Positions 26,310-34,427 of a stretch of 64,000 bases of DNA are shown piece by piece. Position 1 is the first letter of the stretch. Each line of letters opens with the position of its first letter. The stretch lies in contig NZ_RYZK01000001.1 in the NCBI RefSeq assembly GCF_003990645.1, positions 310,001 through 374,000 of the forward strand, in the 5' to 3' direction. The notes under the pieces are model-generated. The model did no database searches, was not told where the DNA came from, and worked only from the letters and a program-made list of their open reading frames with translations. Both the position numbers and the translations under genes were made by a program. This DNA comes from Shimia sediminis. GTDB taxonomy: Bacteria > Pseudomonadota > Alphaproteobacteria > Rhodobacterales > Rhodobacteraceae.

Positions 26310-27623
26310 ATGTTGTTCAAATGGCTCAAACGCTATATGCCCCGCAGCCTCTATGCGCGCGCTGCAATGATCTTGATCCTACCAATTGTGACATTGCAAC
26401 TGGTGGTGACAACGGCCTTTATTCAAAGGCATTTTGAGGGCGTGACAGATCAGATGACTCGCGCTACGGCGCGCGAAGTCAATCTGGTGGTCGAGGCAAT
26501 AAACGATCTCGCAGAAGGGGGAACGCAAGAGGCCGAACTCGAAGAGATTTCCAACTATCTGTTGATCAGGCCGGTCATAGGCGTGGACGATCCGGAAGAA
26601 AACTTCCGGCGGTGGTTTGATTTTTCGGGCATCGTGGTTATCCGTACATTTGAAGAACGCGTTCCTGGGCTGCGCAGGGTTGAGTTGATCGATAATCGCC
26701 GCGTTGAAGTTTATGTCGATACCGACTTGGGATTGGCGCGTTTGGTTTTTGACCGCAAACGTGTGTCCGCACGTAATCCCCACCAGATGCTTGTGGTCAT
26801 GGCGGCTTTTGGCGTGCTGATGACAGCAATTTCATTTCTTTACATGCGCAACCAGCTTCGGCCAATCACGCGCCTTTCTCGTGCGGCTGAGGCGTTTGGT
26901 CGGGGGCGAAATGTACCTTATGTGCCTGGAGGGGCAACAGAGGTACGCGCGGCCGGAAACGCCTTTCTGGACATGAGGGCGCGGATCGAACGCCAAATTG
27001 AACAACGCACGATGATGTTGTCGGGCGTCAGCCACGATCTGCGCACGCCACTCACGCGTCTGAAACTGGGATTGAGCCTGCTCGACAGTGAAGACGCCGC
27101 ACCGTTGGAGCAGGACGTCGAGGATATGCAGCGTCTTCTGGAGGAATTCCTGAGTTTTGCCCGCGGTGCTTCGGAGGGTGAACCGGAGGAGGTAGATCCG
27201 GTGGCCTTGGTCAAGGCCATTGTCGAAGACAGCGCCCGTGGTGGAAGCGACGTCAAGGTGAACAAGATCATTGGCTCCGGCACGGTGATGATGCGCCAGA
27301 TTGGTGTGAAACGCGCAGTTGAGAACCTTATCGGCAACGCGGTGCGTTATGGTAACAGGGCCGAGGTTTCTTTGGACGTGGGCGAGAAGTTCCTGCGCAT
27401 TCGCGTGGAAGATGACGGACCTGGGATCGCCGAAGAGGACCGCGAAGAAGCGGTAAAACCCTTTGCCCGGCTCGAGCCAGGTCGCAACCAGAACAAGGGC
27501 ACCGGAGTTGGGCTTGGCCTGTCAATTGCGGCTGATGTTGCCCGTGCACATGGTGGCGTTCTTAGACTAGGTTCCAGCGAGCGTCTGGGTGGCTTGTGCG
27601 CCGATATTGTTATCGGCCGTTAA
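26310..27623 (+). CDS. Sensor histidine kinase, EnvZ-like
   Basis: 437 residues from the ATG at 26310 (AAGG 7 bases upstream). Domains in order: transmembrane segment about 20-37, periplasmic sensor about 40-158, second transmembrane segment about 160-178, HAMP, then HisKA with SGVSHDLRTPLTRLK (His242), and HATPase with N box NLIGNAVRYG, DDGPGI and GTGVGLGLSI. The architecture and RNQLRPITRLSRAAEAFGRG linker resemble EnvZ-type kinases. No response-regulator gene is beside it, so its partner lies elsewhere. Its stop overlaps the convergent reductase gene by 4 bases. Confidence 0.88.
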   Translation: MLFKWLKRYMPRSLYARAAMILILPIVTLQLVVTTAFIQRHFEGVTDQMTRATAREVNLVVEAINDLAEGGTQEAELEEISNYLLIRPVIGVDDPEENFRRWFDFSGIVVIRTFEERVPGLRRVELIDNRRVEVYVDTDLGLARLVFDRKRVSARNPHQMLVVMAAFGVLMTAISFLYMRNQLRPITRLSRAAEAFGRGRNVPYVPGGATEVRAAGNAFLDMRARIERQIEQRTMMLSGVSHDLRTPLTRLKLGLSLLDSEDAAPLEQDVEDMQRLLEEFLSFARGASEGEPEEVDPVALVKAIVEDSARGGSDVKVNKIIGSGTVMMRQIGVKRAVENLIGNAVRYGNRAEVSLDVGEKFLRIRVEDDGPGIAEEDREEAVKPFARLEPGRNQNKGTGVGLGLSIAADVARAHGGVLRLGSSERLGGLCADIVIGR

Positions 27624-28555
27624 TAGCCGCGCTTGCGGTCGACTTCGTGCAAGAGCGGAGCACCTGCCATCAGGTTGCGGTAGTTTTGCGCAACATCCCC
27701 AAAAGCATCCCCCAGATGCCAGCCTGAAACATGTGGTGTCAGGGTTACTCTTGGGTGCTCCCAAAGGGGACTGGTGGTTGGCAAAGGTTCCTCACTCAGC
27801 ACGTCCAATACCGCGTGGCCGGGGCAATTCCTGTCCAGTGCCTCGACCAGGGCTGTTTCGTCCACCAGATCACCGCGGCCTGCGTTGACAAAGGTGCTGC
27901 CTGATTTCATTTCATCAAACATGCCAGCATTGAACATGCCACGTGTCGCGTCTGTTGACGGTAAGATTGCGCAGACGTGATCCGCTCGGTTCAAAAGATT
28001 GCGTAGCCCCGTAGGTCCGTGAAATGTCTCTATGTCAGCGAGCTGTTTTTGGCTGCGGCTCCACCCCAAGACCTGAAAACCGAACTGGCGAAACAGCCGT
28101 GCTGTAAAGCCACCGATGTGACCGAGGCCCAGGATCCCGACGGTGGTCTTGTGATTCTCTCGAGGCGCGACCGAAGTCCAGCGCTGAGCTTTTTGTTCGG
28201 ACTCGTGAAAACGCATGTTGCGTTGCTCACGGAGCACATAGGCGAGGCAGTATTCAGCAATCTCGCGCGCTGGGGCTTGGGGTTTCAGGCGCGCGACGCG
28301 AACGTGGTCGGGCAATGCAGAATGACCCACAATGGTTTCCACACCTGCACCGAGCTTTTGAACCAGCTCCAGGTTGGGCAAACGCGCTGGCAAATCCGGG
28401 CGCAGCCGAGACACCGCAATCATGCGAATCCCTTTTGGGTCCCAATCCTCGTCGAGGGTTCGAATTTCCAGTGTCGGATCATAGACCTGAACCGCATCAC
28501 GCAGTTCGTCATCGGTGAACCATCCTTGAATGTCGCCGTCGATCAGCAAAGTCAT
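27620..28555 (-). CDS. ghrA: Glyoxylate/hydroxypyruvate reductase A-type D-2-hydroxyacid dehydrogenase
   Basis: 311 residues from the ATG at 28555 (GGTG upstream); an ATG at 28570 is an alternative. NAD(P) loop GILGLGHIGG, substrate-side KLGAGVETI, the catalytic Arg in NAGRGDLVDE, the Glu in SEEPLP and the His in TPHVSGW are all in place, in the order of the GhrA branch. It reduces glyoxylate or hydroxypyruvate. Its 5' end lies only 125 bases from the integrase stop, so the prophage has separated it from its original upstream DNA and perhaps its promoter. Confidence 0.85.
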   Translation of the reverse strand: MTLLIDGDIQGWFTDDELRDAVQVYDPTLEIRTLDEDWDPKGIRMIAVSRLRPDLPARLPNLELVQKLGAGVETIVGHSALPDHVRVARLKPQAPAREIAEYCLAYVLREQRNMRFHESEQKAQRWTSVAPRENHKTTVGILGLGHIGGFTARLFRQFGFQVLGWSRSQKQLADIETFHGPTGLRNLLNRADHVCAILPSTDATRGMFNAGMFDEMKSGSTFVNAGRGDLVDETALVEALDRNCPGHAVLDVLSEEPLPTTSPLWEHPRVTLTPHVSGWHLGDAFGDVAQNYRNLMAGAPLLHEVDRKRGY

Positions 28556-28633
28556 GGGGCACCTATTCATGTTCAAGGGGGGAATATGGTAGGCCCGGCA
28601 GGTCTTTACCGGGTATTTATTTTCAATAAGTTA

Positions 28634-28700
28634 GGGGGAAAGTGGGAAACTTTTACCCCCATAGAACACCGTGAACATATCATGAAAGTTTCCCACTTTT
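28634..28700. other. Left prophage boundary region with inverted repeats (attL candidate)
   Basis: AAAGTGGGAAACTTT (28639-28653) and its exact reverse complement (28685-28699) are 31 bases apart, the second copy lying in the last codons of the integrase. The first copy is nested in a GGGGG...CCCCC hairpin and itself has AAAGT/ACTTT arms around a 5-base centre, the layout of a tyrosine-recombinase core. The attL role is inferred from position beside the integrase. Confidence 0.4.
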
Positions 28701-29753
28701 CTTGTTCCAGATCTTGGCGAGTTCGGTTTCTGCGGCCCTTAGCCCGCGTGCGGCCAGTGCCTTGCGGTTGGCGTCCTGAATATACACGCGTGCGGCGTCT
28801 GCACTTTTGTCGCCCAGAACAGACATGATGACATCTTCTGACATACCCATTTCAGCCAGAATTGTGGGCACGCACTTGCGAAGGCCGTGGGCGGTGTATC
28901 CGCTCGGCAGTCCAGCATCCTTTGCGAAGTCGCTGAACCGCATCGAGGCAGATTTTATGGAGTAAGGCCTACCGAGTTCTGATTGCCACCAGATCATCTC
29001 TTTATAGCGATCACCGAGTTCGTCGCGTAAAATGGACAGGAGTGGGATCTCGATTTCGTTGCCGGTCTTGTAGTGCTTTACCTTGATAAAGCCGTCGCGG
29101 ACCTGGGCGCGCCCCATAACCCGGACGTCAGAAATGCGCTGCACGGTGAATAGAAGGATTGCAAGTGCGATCCGCGCCCTGTGCCCCTTGGGATAGAAAT
29201 TCTTGAATTTCAGAACGTGATCGAGGGACCATCGCGTGTGCCCGTCGGTTTGTCCGCTGGGCAAGGAGACCTGCGCTGCCGGGTTGCCGGTGGCAAGGCC
29301 GACCTCGGGGCTGCTGGCCCAGGCGTAGGCCCGTCGCATGGCCTTAACAAAGTTTCTCGCGGCAAATCTGCGGTCGCCAAATGCATCGCGGACTTTGGCA
29401 AGGTCCGCCGGTGTGAGATCGTCACGTCCAATTGCGCCATGTTTCCTGCAAAACCGAATGTAGAAATTGGATCTCTGTTCGCGCGTTGACGGCGCCAGAG
29501 CGGCAAACGCTGCGCTGGCCTGGTACTGCCGCAACATCATCTCGACTGAGTCTTTTGCGACCTTTTTCCGATCCTCCGGAACATCGCCGCTGCGCCACTT
29601 TTCCAAGAGAGTTTCGTATTCGGTGTGAAAAGCTGCTGTGCCCTCGGCCTGGGCCATGCGTGTTTTGCGCGTCCATCCGGGTGGTTTGAAGTACCAGCGA
29701 CGATTGCCGTGGCGATCCGTGTCTGAATAGAGGTACTTTCTGCGGTTTTTCAT
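28680..29753 (-). CDS. int: Phage tyrosine integrase
   Basis: 357 residues. N-terminal arm-binding and SAM-like domains (about 1-165) precede a catalytic domain with Arg206 in TVQRISDV, His289 and Arg292 in TAHGLRK, and the nucleophile Tyr324 in ARVYIQD. All catalytic positions look intact, so it should be active. It lies at the left end of the prophage facing the boundary, and its start overlaps the stop of the excisionase-like gene by four bases. Confidence 0.95.
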   Translation of the reverse strand: MKNRRKYLYSDTDRHGNRRWYFKPPGWTRKTRMAQAEGTAAFHTEYETLLEKWRSGDVPEDRKKVAKDSVEMMLRQYQASAAFAALAPSTREQRSNFYIRFCRKHGAIGRDDLTPADLAKVRDAFGDRRFAARNFVKAMRRAYAWASSPEVGLATGNPAAQVSLPSGQTDGHTRWSLDHVLKFKNFYPKGHRARIALAILLFTVQRISDVRVMGRAQVRDGFIKVKHYKTGNEIEIPLLSILRDELGDRYKEMIWWQSELGRPYSIKSASMRFSDFAKDAGLPSGYTAHGLRKCVPTILAEMGMSEDVIMSVLGDKSADAARVYIQDANRKALAARGLRAAETELAKIWNKKSGKLS

Positions 29754-29974
29754 ATCGGGTCGTCGAAATCAGTCTTTGGCTTGGTCCTGTTTCCCACCAT
29801 TGCGGTTTCAAGGTCCTGACGCAACCAATAGGTGCCGCCCATGCCTTTGCGTCCGGGTGGCAGTTCTTCATCCCTTACAGCCCGAATGAAGGACGTCAGG
29901 GACATGCCGCAATAATATGCGGCACAATCCTGTTTCATCCTGAACGGGGGGAAGAGGAACGGCGACTCGAGCAT
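29750..29974 (-). CDS. Excisionase-like / small DNA-binding protein
   Basis: 74 residues from the ATG at 29974; no strong ribosome site is visible. The segment MKQDCAAYYCGMSLTSFIRAVRDEELPPG, followed by YWLRQDLETAM, has the layout of MerR-like HTH proteins used as excisionases. Four-base overlap with the integrase supports a paired role in integration and excision. Start position is uncertain (ATG at 29941 also possible). Confidence 0.6.
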   Translation of the reverse strand: MLESPFLFPPFRMKQDCAAYYCGMSLTSFIRAVRDEELPPGRKGMGGTYWLRQDLETAMVGNRTKPKTDFDDPI

Positions 29975-30047
29975 GTCAGATTTTTTTCTATGTCTAAAGT
30001 ATTGAAATCCGTCGCTGCCACCTCGTGAGAAGTGGCAGAAAGAGAGG

Positions 30048-31061
30048 TCAAGATTCGGGGGTGCCCATGAATGTGGGCAGGTCGGTTTCGGTGGTTGCCG
30101 CTTCAACCGCTTCCTTGAAGGCGGCTTCGAACGCCTTTTCGGGATTGTAGATCGACAGAATGAACCGCACTTCGCCGCCCAGCTTGCGATAGCGGAATCG
30201 CACTGGCATCCGGTAAGGCGCGCCGCCCATGAAGACGGGGATGGCAATGATGATCAGGTTCGGGATCTGCAGCGGCTTGCCATCCGGGGCTTTGTGTTCA
30301 TTGACAAACTGGATTTCCTGTTCGCCGCTGTCCCGGTTGGTCTTCACCGTCAGATTGCTGGTTTCATGCACCTGAAACTGCTTGGACATCGCCAGCAGCT
30401 GGGTCAGCTGGCCATAGCGCCCTTCGATCTTCTGGGCGGTTTCGATCAGGCGGTTTTCCCACGGCTGGTTCTTGTCGCTGACACCGCCCTTCAAGATGGC
30501 GGGCGACGGGTCCATGATGTCCTTGGCCTGCGCTTCGATGAATTCGCCCAGATTGTCTTTCTTGAGCGGTTCACCTGAAACGCCCATCCATGCCTTCCAT
30601 TCTTCCGACAGCGGGAAGTCATAGATGGCCCGGTGGTGGCAGTGGCGCGCGCTGGCGTCCCCTGTGGCTGTGGTCACGTCGACCGCACCCGCCGCGTGAT
30701 AGTCCGCAATGCAGGTCAGCGTCGGCGCTTCCATGTCGGGGTTGGCAAATAGGGCTGATGTGTCGCCTTTGAAGCGATTGGCCCATGCGATGATGCTTTG
30801 CAGATCGGCAAAGCGGGCCGTGCCTTTGCGCCGGGCCGGTTTGAAGTATTCGGCGGCGTCACGGTGTCTGCTGGTCACATCTTCGATGCGGCGCTTTTCC
30901 GGCAGGCTGACCAGATGTGGCGAATTGAATGGGGTTCCGCCTTCCTGATCGACCGGATCTGCGATGCATTCGGCGCTGCCCAAGGTGGCCATCACATCGC
31001 GCATGGTTTCTGCCGGGTTTTCGTGCCGCAGGGCGGCGTGATTGTCTGTCTTGTCTGACAT
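30048..31061 (-). CDS. DUF2303 family phage protein
   Basis: 337 residues that follow the DUF2303 pattern: SLPEKRRIEDVT, FADLQSIIAWANRFKGDTSALFA, a middle helical region and IPNLIIIAIPVFMGGAPYRMPVRFRYR. Function unknown. In many phages it sits in the early leftward operon near recombination functions, as here, where it is the last gene before the integrase block. Confidence 0.85.
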   Translation of the reverse strand: MSDKTDNHAALRHENPAETMRDVMATLGSAECIADPVDQEGGTPFNSPHLVSLPEKRRIEDVTSRHRDAAEYFKPARRKGTARFADLQSIIAWANRFKGDTSALFANPDMEAPTLTCIADYHAAGAVDVTTATGDASARHCHHRAIYDFPLSEEWKAWMGVSGEPLKKDNLGEFIEAQAKDIMDPSPAILKGGVSDKNQPWENRLIETAQKIEGRYGQLTQLLAMSKQFQVHETSNLTVKTNRDSGEQEIQFVNEHKAPDGKPLQIPNLIIIAIPVFMGGAPYRMPVRFRYRKLGGEVRFILSIYNPEKAFEAAFKEAVEAATTETDLPTFMGTPES

Positions 31062-31094
31062 GGTCAGTTCCTTTGTTGGGGTTGGTTTTCGGGG

Positions 31095-31517
31095 TTAAAC
31101 GTCGCGCACTTCACCCGTTTCCGGGTCGTGTGGGGTGACATCACGCACACCGCCGTGCATGCGCTTCATCAGCGGGCTGTAGAGCGTCATTTGCCCGTTT
31201 TCGTCGATGAAGGCCGATGCGGATGCAGGGGGTGCTTTCGGGGCGTTGAAATTGACGGTAGCGCCCATGTCCACGTCACCCTGTTTGCCAAGGGCATAGT
31301 TGACGGTGATGGTCATGGACCCTTTGCAGCCTTTGGTGCCGTGCAGTTCCTTGTGTTCCAGCATGTCGATCTGCAGCTGGCGGTGCCCTTCCAGCACTTC
31401 GGCAAGGAAATCGCCGCCATCGAACAGTGAGAACAGGTGTTCAATGGTGCGGATTGCATAGGGGTCGTGTGCGTCTGACACGACAACTTCGGCGGATTCG
31501 TCTATTTTCTTGGCCAT
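31095..31517 (-). CDS. Phage protein of unknown function next to DUF2303
   Basis: 140 residues from the ATG at 31517; the open frame upstream is not expected to be translated. N-terminal helical part (TIEHLFSLFDGGDFLAEVLEGHRQL), then a beta-rich part (GSMTITVNYALGKQGDVDMGATVNF). No family recognised beyond the frequent pairing with DUF2303 in Rhodobacterales prophages. Confidence 0.6.
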   Translation of the reverse strand: MAKKIDESAEVVVSDAHDPYAIRTIEHLFSLFDGGDFLAEVLEGHRQLQIDMLEHKELHGTKGCKGSMTITVNYALGKQGDVDMGATVNFNAPKAPPASASAFIDENGQMTLYSPLMKRMHGGVRDVTPHDPETGEVRDV

Positions 31518-31555
31518 CACGGGCGTGGTCCTTTCTGTGGTGTGGGTGAGGTCGG

Positions 31556-31837
31556 CTAGGTGGCTGACATCTGGGTCAGTTGTGAAAGAGGTTCCGGCGG
31601 GCAGTTCGGCTTCATCCAAAGCGAAACCGGCCCGCCATACCCATGGCGGTGATAGACCCCGTGCAGATCGTCCTTGTCCTTGTTGGACAGGTTCCGCCAT
31701 TTCATGATCAGGTAGTCACCGTGCATGATGCCGCGCGGGTCATCGCGTTGCGATGTGCCAAGACTGAAGCCGCAAGCCGTCAGCGCCTGCTTGGCTGCGT
31801 CTTCACTGGGAAACTTGATTTGAATATTGTCTGACAT
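31556..31837 (-). CDS. Small phage protein, unknown
   Basis: 93 residues. Starts MSDNIQIKFPSEDAAKQAL, then a hydrophilic body with IMHGDYLIMKWRNLSNKDKDDLHGVY. In the leftward early operon, with 38 bases to the next gene. No family recognised. Confidence 0.55.
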   Translation of the reverse strand: MSDNIQIKFPSEDAAKQALTACGFSLGTSQRDDPRGIMHGDYLIMKWRNLSNKDKDDLHGVYHRHGYGGPVSLWMKPNCPPEPLSQLTQMSAT

Positions 31838-31852
31838 TTTCGGCCAGCCTTT

Positions 31853-32128
31853 CTATCGTGGGGTTGCGATCTTGCCAGTCCATGCGTCGAATTCGGTGCG
31901 CAGGATCTGGAGCTTCTGTTGGGCCGCTTCGCTGGTGGTCAGCTGCTTGCGGCTGTCGATCTGGCAGCAGTCGCGCAGGTATTGAGCGGCGGCGCTGCTG
32001 CTGAACTGTTCGCCTTGCATGCCGCAGCGGCTGGCTGCAAACCGCTGGAAGCGCGGGTCATTGCACAGGATGCCTGCCTGTTGGGCTGGGTCCATGTCGT
32101 CAAAGCGTTGTCGAACGGGCGCGTTCAT
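31853..32128 (-). CDS. Small phage protein, unknown
   Basis: 91 residues from the ATG at 32128 (AGGTG upstream), overlapping the stop of the preceding gene as ATGA. Two helical halves: MDPAQQAGILCNDPRFQRF and SSAAAQYLRDCCQIDSRKQL. The QxFAA...YLR pattern with paired cysteines may be structural. Unknown. Confidence 0.6.
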   Translation of the reverse strand: MNAPVRQRFDDMDPAQQAGILCNDPRFQRFAASRCGMQGEQFSSSAAAQYLRDCCQIDSRKQLTTSEAAQQKLQILRTEFDAWTGKIATPR

Positions 32129-32427
32129 TTTGCACCTATCCGGGCTTTCAGGCCGGGGCATTCCGGGCGCATGGTGCCGCCGGGGCATCCGCATTGCGGC
32201 CACAGGGGGCAGTGAAATGTCGGGGTGTTGTCCACCACCAGTTTGGGCGCGCGCTGCTGGTTATCGTGAGTGATGGCAGATGCAGCGCGCGCCCCGGCTG
32301 GGGCGGTCCCCTGACGCCCGCGACGGAATAGGGAAAGAAGGCCGGGCACGTCGAGCAGACCGCGCCCGGCCCAGTGACCGGCAAACAGGCGATTGCCGGT
32401 TGTGGTGTTGTCGTGGCGCGCGGCCAT
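32125..32427 (-). CDS. Small cysteine-rich phage protein, unknown
   Basis: 100 residues, both ends overlapping neighbours by ATGA-type junctions. The C-terminal cluster HCPLWPQCGCPGGTMRPECPG holds four cysteines and could bind zinc. The N-terminal half is basic. Unknown. Confidence 0.55.
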   Translation of the reverse strand: MAARHDNTTTGNRLFAGHWAGRGLLDVPGLLSLFRRGRQGTAPAGARAASAITHDNQQRAPKLVVDNTPTFHCPLWPQCGCPGGTMRPECPGLKARIGAK

Positions 32428-32786
32428 CAGCGCGCCCCTTGGCCAGCCGCCGCGCGGGCGTTGGCAATTTCTTCGCCGTGGTTGCGCGGGTTTGGGAAAG
32501 GCGGATGGACGGTGATGAAACCGTCATCTTCGACCAGCGGCGCAACCGCCTTGGCGGCTTTGGTCCAGTTGCGGATCGCCTCTTCCTCTGACCCGCCATA
32601 GGCGTTCACGCCATGCGGGGCGATTTCGAACAGATGGCTGGGCTGCGCCGCATCGGCGGGCGGCACATAGCTGCCGCCGCATTCCATGACTTCATTCATG
32701 AACGCATCTTTCTGGCCTGCCATGCAAAGGCATTCGAGGTTCAACAGAAAGGCGGTCAGGCGGTCATTCAGTAGATGGGTGGTCAT
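32427..32786 (-). CDS. Phage protein of unknown function
   Basis: 119 residues. The middle AYGGSEEEAIRNWTKAAKAV followed by DDGFITVHPPFPNP is protein-like and the frame is tied to both neighbours by overlapping start and stop codons. Start ATG at 32786. Unknown. Confidence 0.6.
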   Translation of the reverse strand: MTTHLLNDRLTAFLLNLECLCMAGQKDAFMNEVMECGGSYVPPADAAQPSHLFEIAPHGVNAYGGSEEEAIRNWTKAAKAVAPLVEDDGFITVHPPFPNPRNHGEEIANARAAAGQGAR

Positions 32787-33001
32787 AGCAGCGACTCCTG
32801 CATGGCATCGCCGGGGCGCGCCGTGGCCACGGTTTCAAGAACGTGGAACTGGGCGTCGTTTTCCTTGGCGAGTTTCTGGGCTGCGGCCAGTGCTTCATCG
32901 AAGGATGAATAGCGGGCGCGCGGTTCGGTCTTGGATTGCGGGCCAGTGGGTTTACGGCACACCATCCAGAAGCGGGCGAATTGGGGCAGATCGGCCATCA
33001 C
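32783..33001 (-). CDS. Small phage protein, unknown
   Basis: 72 residues. QFARFWMVCRKPTGPQSKTEPRARY then a helix (SFDEALAAAQKLAKEN) and FHVLETVA; the beta-helix-beta layout resembles small single-domain phage proteins. Coupled to neighbours by 4-base overlaps. Unknown. Confidence 0.6.
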   Translation of the reverse strand: MMADLPQFARFWMVCRKPTGPQSKTEPRARYSSFDEALAAAQKLAKENDAQFHVLETVATARPGDAMQESLL

Positions 33002-33222
33002 GCTGCCCGCCCGACGATCAAGGCCAGTGACGATGTGCTGCCAAGCAACTGGGCGCGCGGTGAAAGGTCCGCCTGAAACGCCGGGGCTGTGGCCCGCGCG
33101 ATCAAGATGCGCAGCTGTTCAGCCTTCAGTTCGGCAAAGCGCCGCTTTTCGGCTTCCAGCATTTCGAGGGTTTGAACGGGGCCAGCGCGCATGTGGGCGG
33201 GGACGGATTTCATCGTGTCCAT
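32998..33222 (-). CDS. Small helical phage protein, unknown
   Basis: 74 residues from the ATG at 33222, overlapping the previous stop. Central helix VQTLEMLEAEKRRFAELKAEQLRI, then a Ser/Ala-rich tail. Unknown function; part of the leftward early operon. Confidence 0.55.
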   Translation of the reverse strand: MDTMKSVPAHMRAGPVQTLEMLEAEKRRFAELKAEQLRILIARATAPAFQADLSPRAQLLGSTSSLALIVGRAA

Positions 33223-33485
33223 CACGCCACCTGCGCTTGCTGGTTGCGCGTCCGAGCCGGGCAGTCGCGGCCTTGATTGCAATCATGATTGCAGGGCGGG
33301 CAGGTCTGCACCTGAAGGCGGTGTTGGCAGACGATCTGCCCGCGTTCGGCTTTCAGTGTAGCCCATGCCAGCATCCGCAGTTGCGGCATTCCCGCGTAGC
33401 GTGTGGGGTTGTTCACAATCGCTAGTGCGTCCAGGGTCTGCTGGGTCTGCTGGGTCGGCGTTTGAAAATTTAAGGTTATTGCCAT
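33222..33485 (-). CDS. First gene of the leftward early operon, zinc-cluster-like tail
   Basis: 87 residues from the ATG at 33485, preceded by GGAGGG with 6 bases spacing, the best ribosome site in this operon. The C-terminal CPPCNHDCNQGRDCPAR has four closely spaced cysteines. The N-terminal half is Gln/Thr-rich. Its position is that of an early leftward lambda gene, but I recognise no homologue. Confidence 0.6.
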   Translation of the reverse strand: MAITLNFQTPTQQTQQTLDALAIVNNPTRYAGMPQLRMLAWATLKAERGQIVCQHRLQVQTCPPCNHDCNQGRDCPARTRNQQAQVA

Positions 33486-33515
33486 GTCGTGCCCTCCAAT
33501 TGCAAAGGGCACATT

Positions 33516-33563
33516 ATCCGAAAATTTCGGATTGTCTACTGGAAAAATCCGAAAAAATCAGAT
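33516..33563. promoter_or_regulatory. Left operator pair and leftward early promoter region
   Basis: Two 17-bp sites: a perfect palindrome ATCCGAAAATTTCGGAT at 33516-33532 and an imperfect copy ATCCGAAAAAATCAGAT at 33547-33563, centres 31 bp apart (three helical turns). On the minus strand TAGACA and TAATGT, 16 bases apart, bracket the first site, giving a promoter that the repressor would cover. Confidence 0.7.
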
Positions 33564-33639
33564 TACAGTTGCGGCGTCATGAGTGGTGCGAGCGTTGACA
33601 TGTGAGATCAAAACGTGAACATCGAATTTGGAGAAAGAT

Positions 33640-33801
33640 ATGGGTGCATGGATTCGCATTGGCATTTGGGCGCGAAAGCTGGGTTTGAACGTGAACTGGC
33701 TGTTTGATGCGCGGACTGCTAGTCGGCGGAAAGAACCGCGAACAGCGAGTCCTGCACATCGCCCGGCAACTGGGCAAAATCGCCGTGAAGAACAAAGTTA
33801 A
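33640..33801 (+). CDS. Candidate 53-residue protein antisense to the repressor 3' end
   Basis: ATG at 33640 with a good GGAG 6 bases upstream, TAA at 33799. The product begins MGAWIRIGIWARKLGLNVNW and is very basic later. Its last 83 bases overlap the convergent repressor gene. Start region and ribosome site look real, but codon evidence is thin and it may be non-coding. Confidence 0.35.
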   Translation: MGAWIRIGIWARKLGLNVNWLFDARTASRRKEPRTASPAHRPATGQNRREEQS

Positions 33802-34021
33802 AATCTATTCGGTGCGCTCTATATAGGTGGCGCATAACGTCTATTGACGGTGCGCCCTTAGTCTCTTGGCTGTTATAGGTCTGCGGCTTCAGTTCAAGCA
33901 TAGCCGCAAAGTCTTTCTGTTTGTAACCGGCAGCAATTCGGGCTGCGCGAAGGCGCAGTCCAATGGCTTCCTTTGTAGTGTCGCCAGTTCGGGCGAGGCG
34001 TTCTTTTGTGGCAAAGTCCAT
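33719..34021 (-). CDS. XRE-family repressor (CI position)
   Basis: 100 residues. An HTH of the Cro/C1 type is clear: GLRLRAARIAAGYKQKDFAAMLELKPQTYNSQETKG. The short C-terminal part (IDVMRHLYRAHRIDFNFVLHG) resembles small phage repressors without a protease domain, so induction by RecA-driven self-cleavage is unlikely. It is flanked by operator copies on both sides and divergent from the Cro-position gene, which is why it is read as the lysogeny repressor. Confidence 0.85.
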   Translation of the reverse strand: MDFATKERLARTGDTTKEAIGLRLRAARIAAGYKQKDFAAMLELKPQTYNSQETKGAPSIDVMRHLYRAHRIDFNFVLHGDFAQLPGDVQDSLFAVLSAD

Positions 34022-34039
34022 GTCTTTCAGTATCCCAAA

Positions 34040-34097
34040 ATCCGAAAAAAATGAATGTGGATAGCAGTTGCTTGTTGAAAATCCGAAATTATCGGAT
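34040..34097. promoter_or_regulatory. Right operator pair between repressor and Cro-position gene
   Basis: Two more copies of the 17-bp site: ATCCGAAATTATCGGAT at 34081-34097 (one mismatched pair) and a single good half-site ATCCGAAA in 34040-34056. Centres are 41 bp apart. They overlap the divergent promoters for the repressor (leftward) and the early rightward genes. Confidence 0.7.
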
Positions 34098-34109
34098 TAA
34101 TCAGGTGTC

Positions 34110-34355
34110 ATGTATGCTTCGACAAAACATCTGATTGATGAATTCGGCGGCTACCGAGAGGTGGCCGCGCGGATGGGCCTGAAGGCAACAACTGTGCATT
34201 CGCACATGTCTGCTGGAGTTTTCCCAGCAAAATGGTTCGCTGCCTTTGCAAGCTTGGCGGGTGAAAAGGGAAAGCCAATTCCCGGTCAAGAACTGTTTTC
34301 GTTTGTGCCGTTGCCAGCCCCAAAAATGTCTGGTGAGAGAGGGCGCGCGGCATGA
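34110..34355 (+). CDS. Cro-position DNA-binding protein
   Basis: 81 residues. HLIDEFGGYREVAARMGLKATTVHSHMSAGVFPAKWFAAF has the spacing of a Cro/YdaS-type HTH in which the second helix starts at TTVHSHM. It is the first rightward early gene, 13 bases after the right operator, and would antagonise the repressor. Function inferred from position and fold. Confidence 0.7.
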   Translation: MYASTKHLIDEFGGYREVAARMGLKATTVHSHMSAGVFPAKWFAAFASLAGEKGKPIPGQELFSFVPLPAPKMSGERGRAA

Positions 34356-34427
34356 TGTTTGGGTTTGCTGTTCCATATTTCAAGTGTCGCATGACCATCG
34401 GTCAACGCAAAGGAAACGAGGTTTCCT

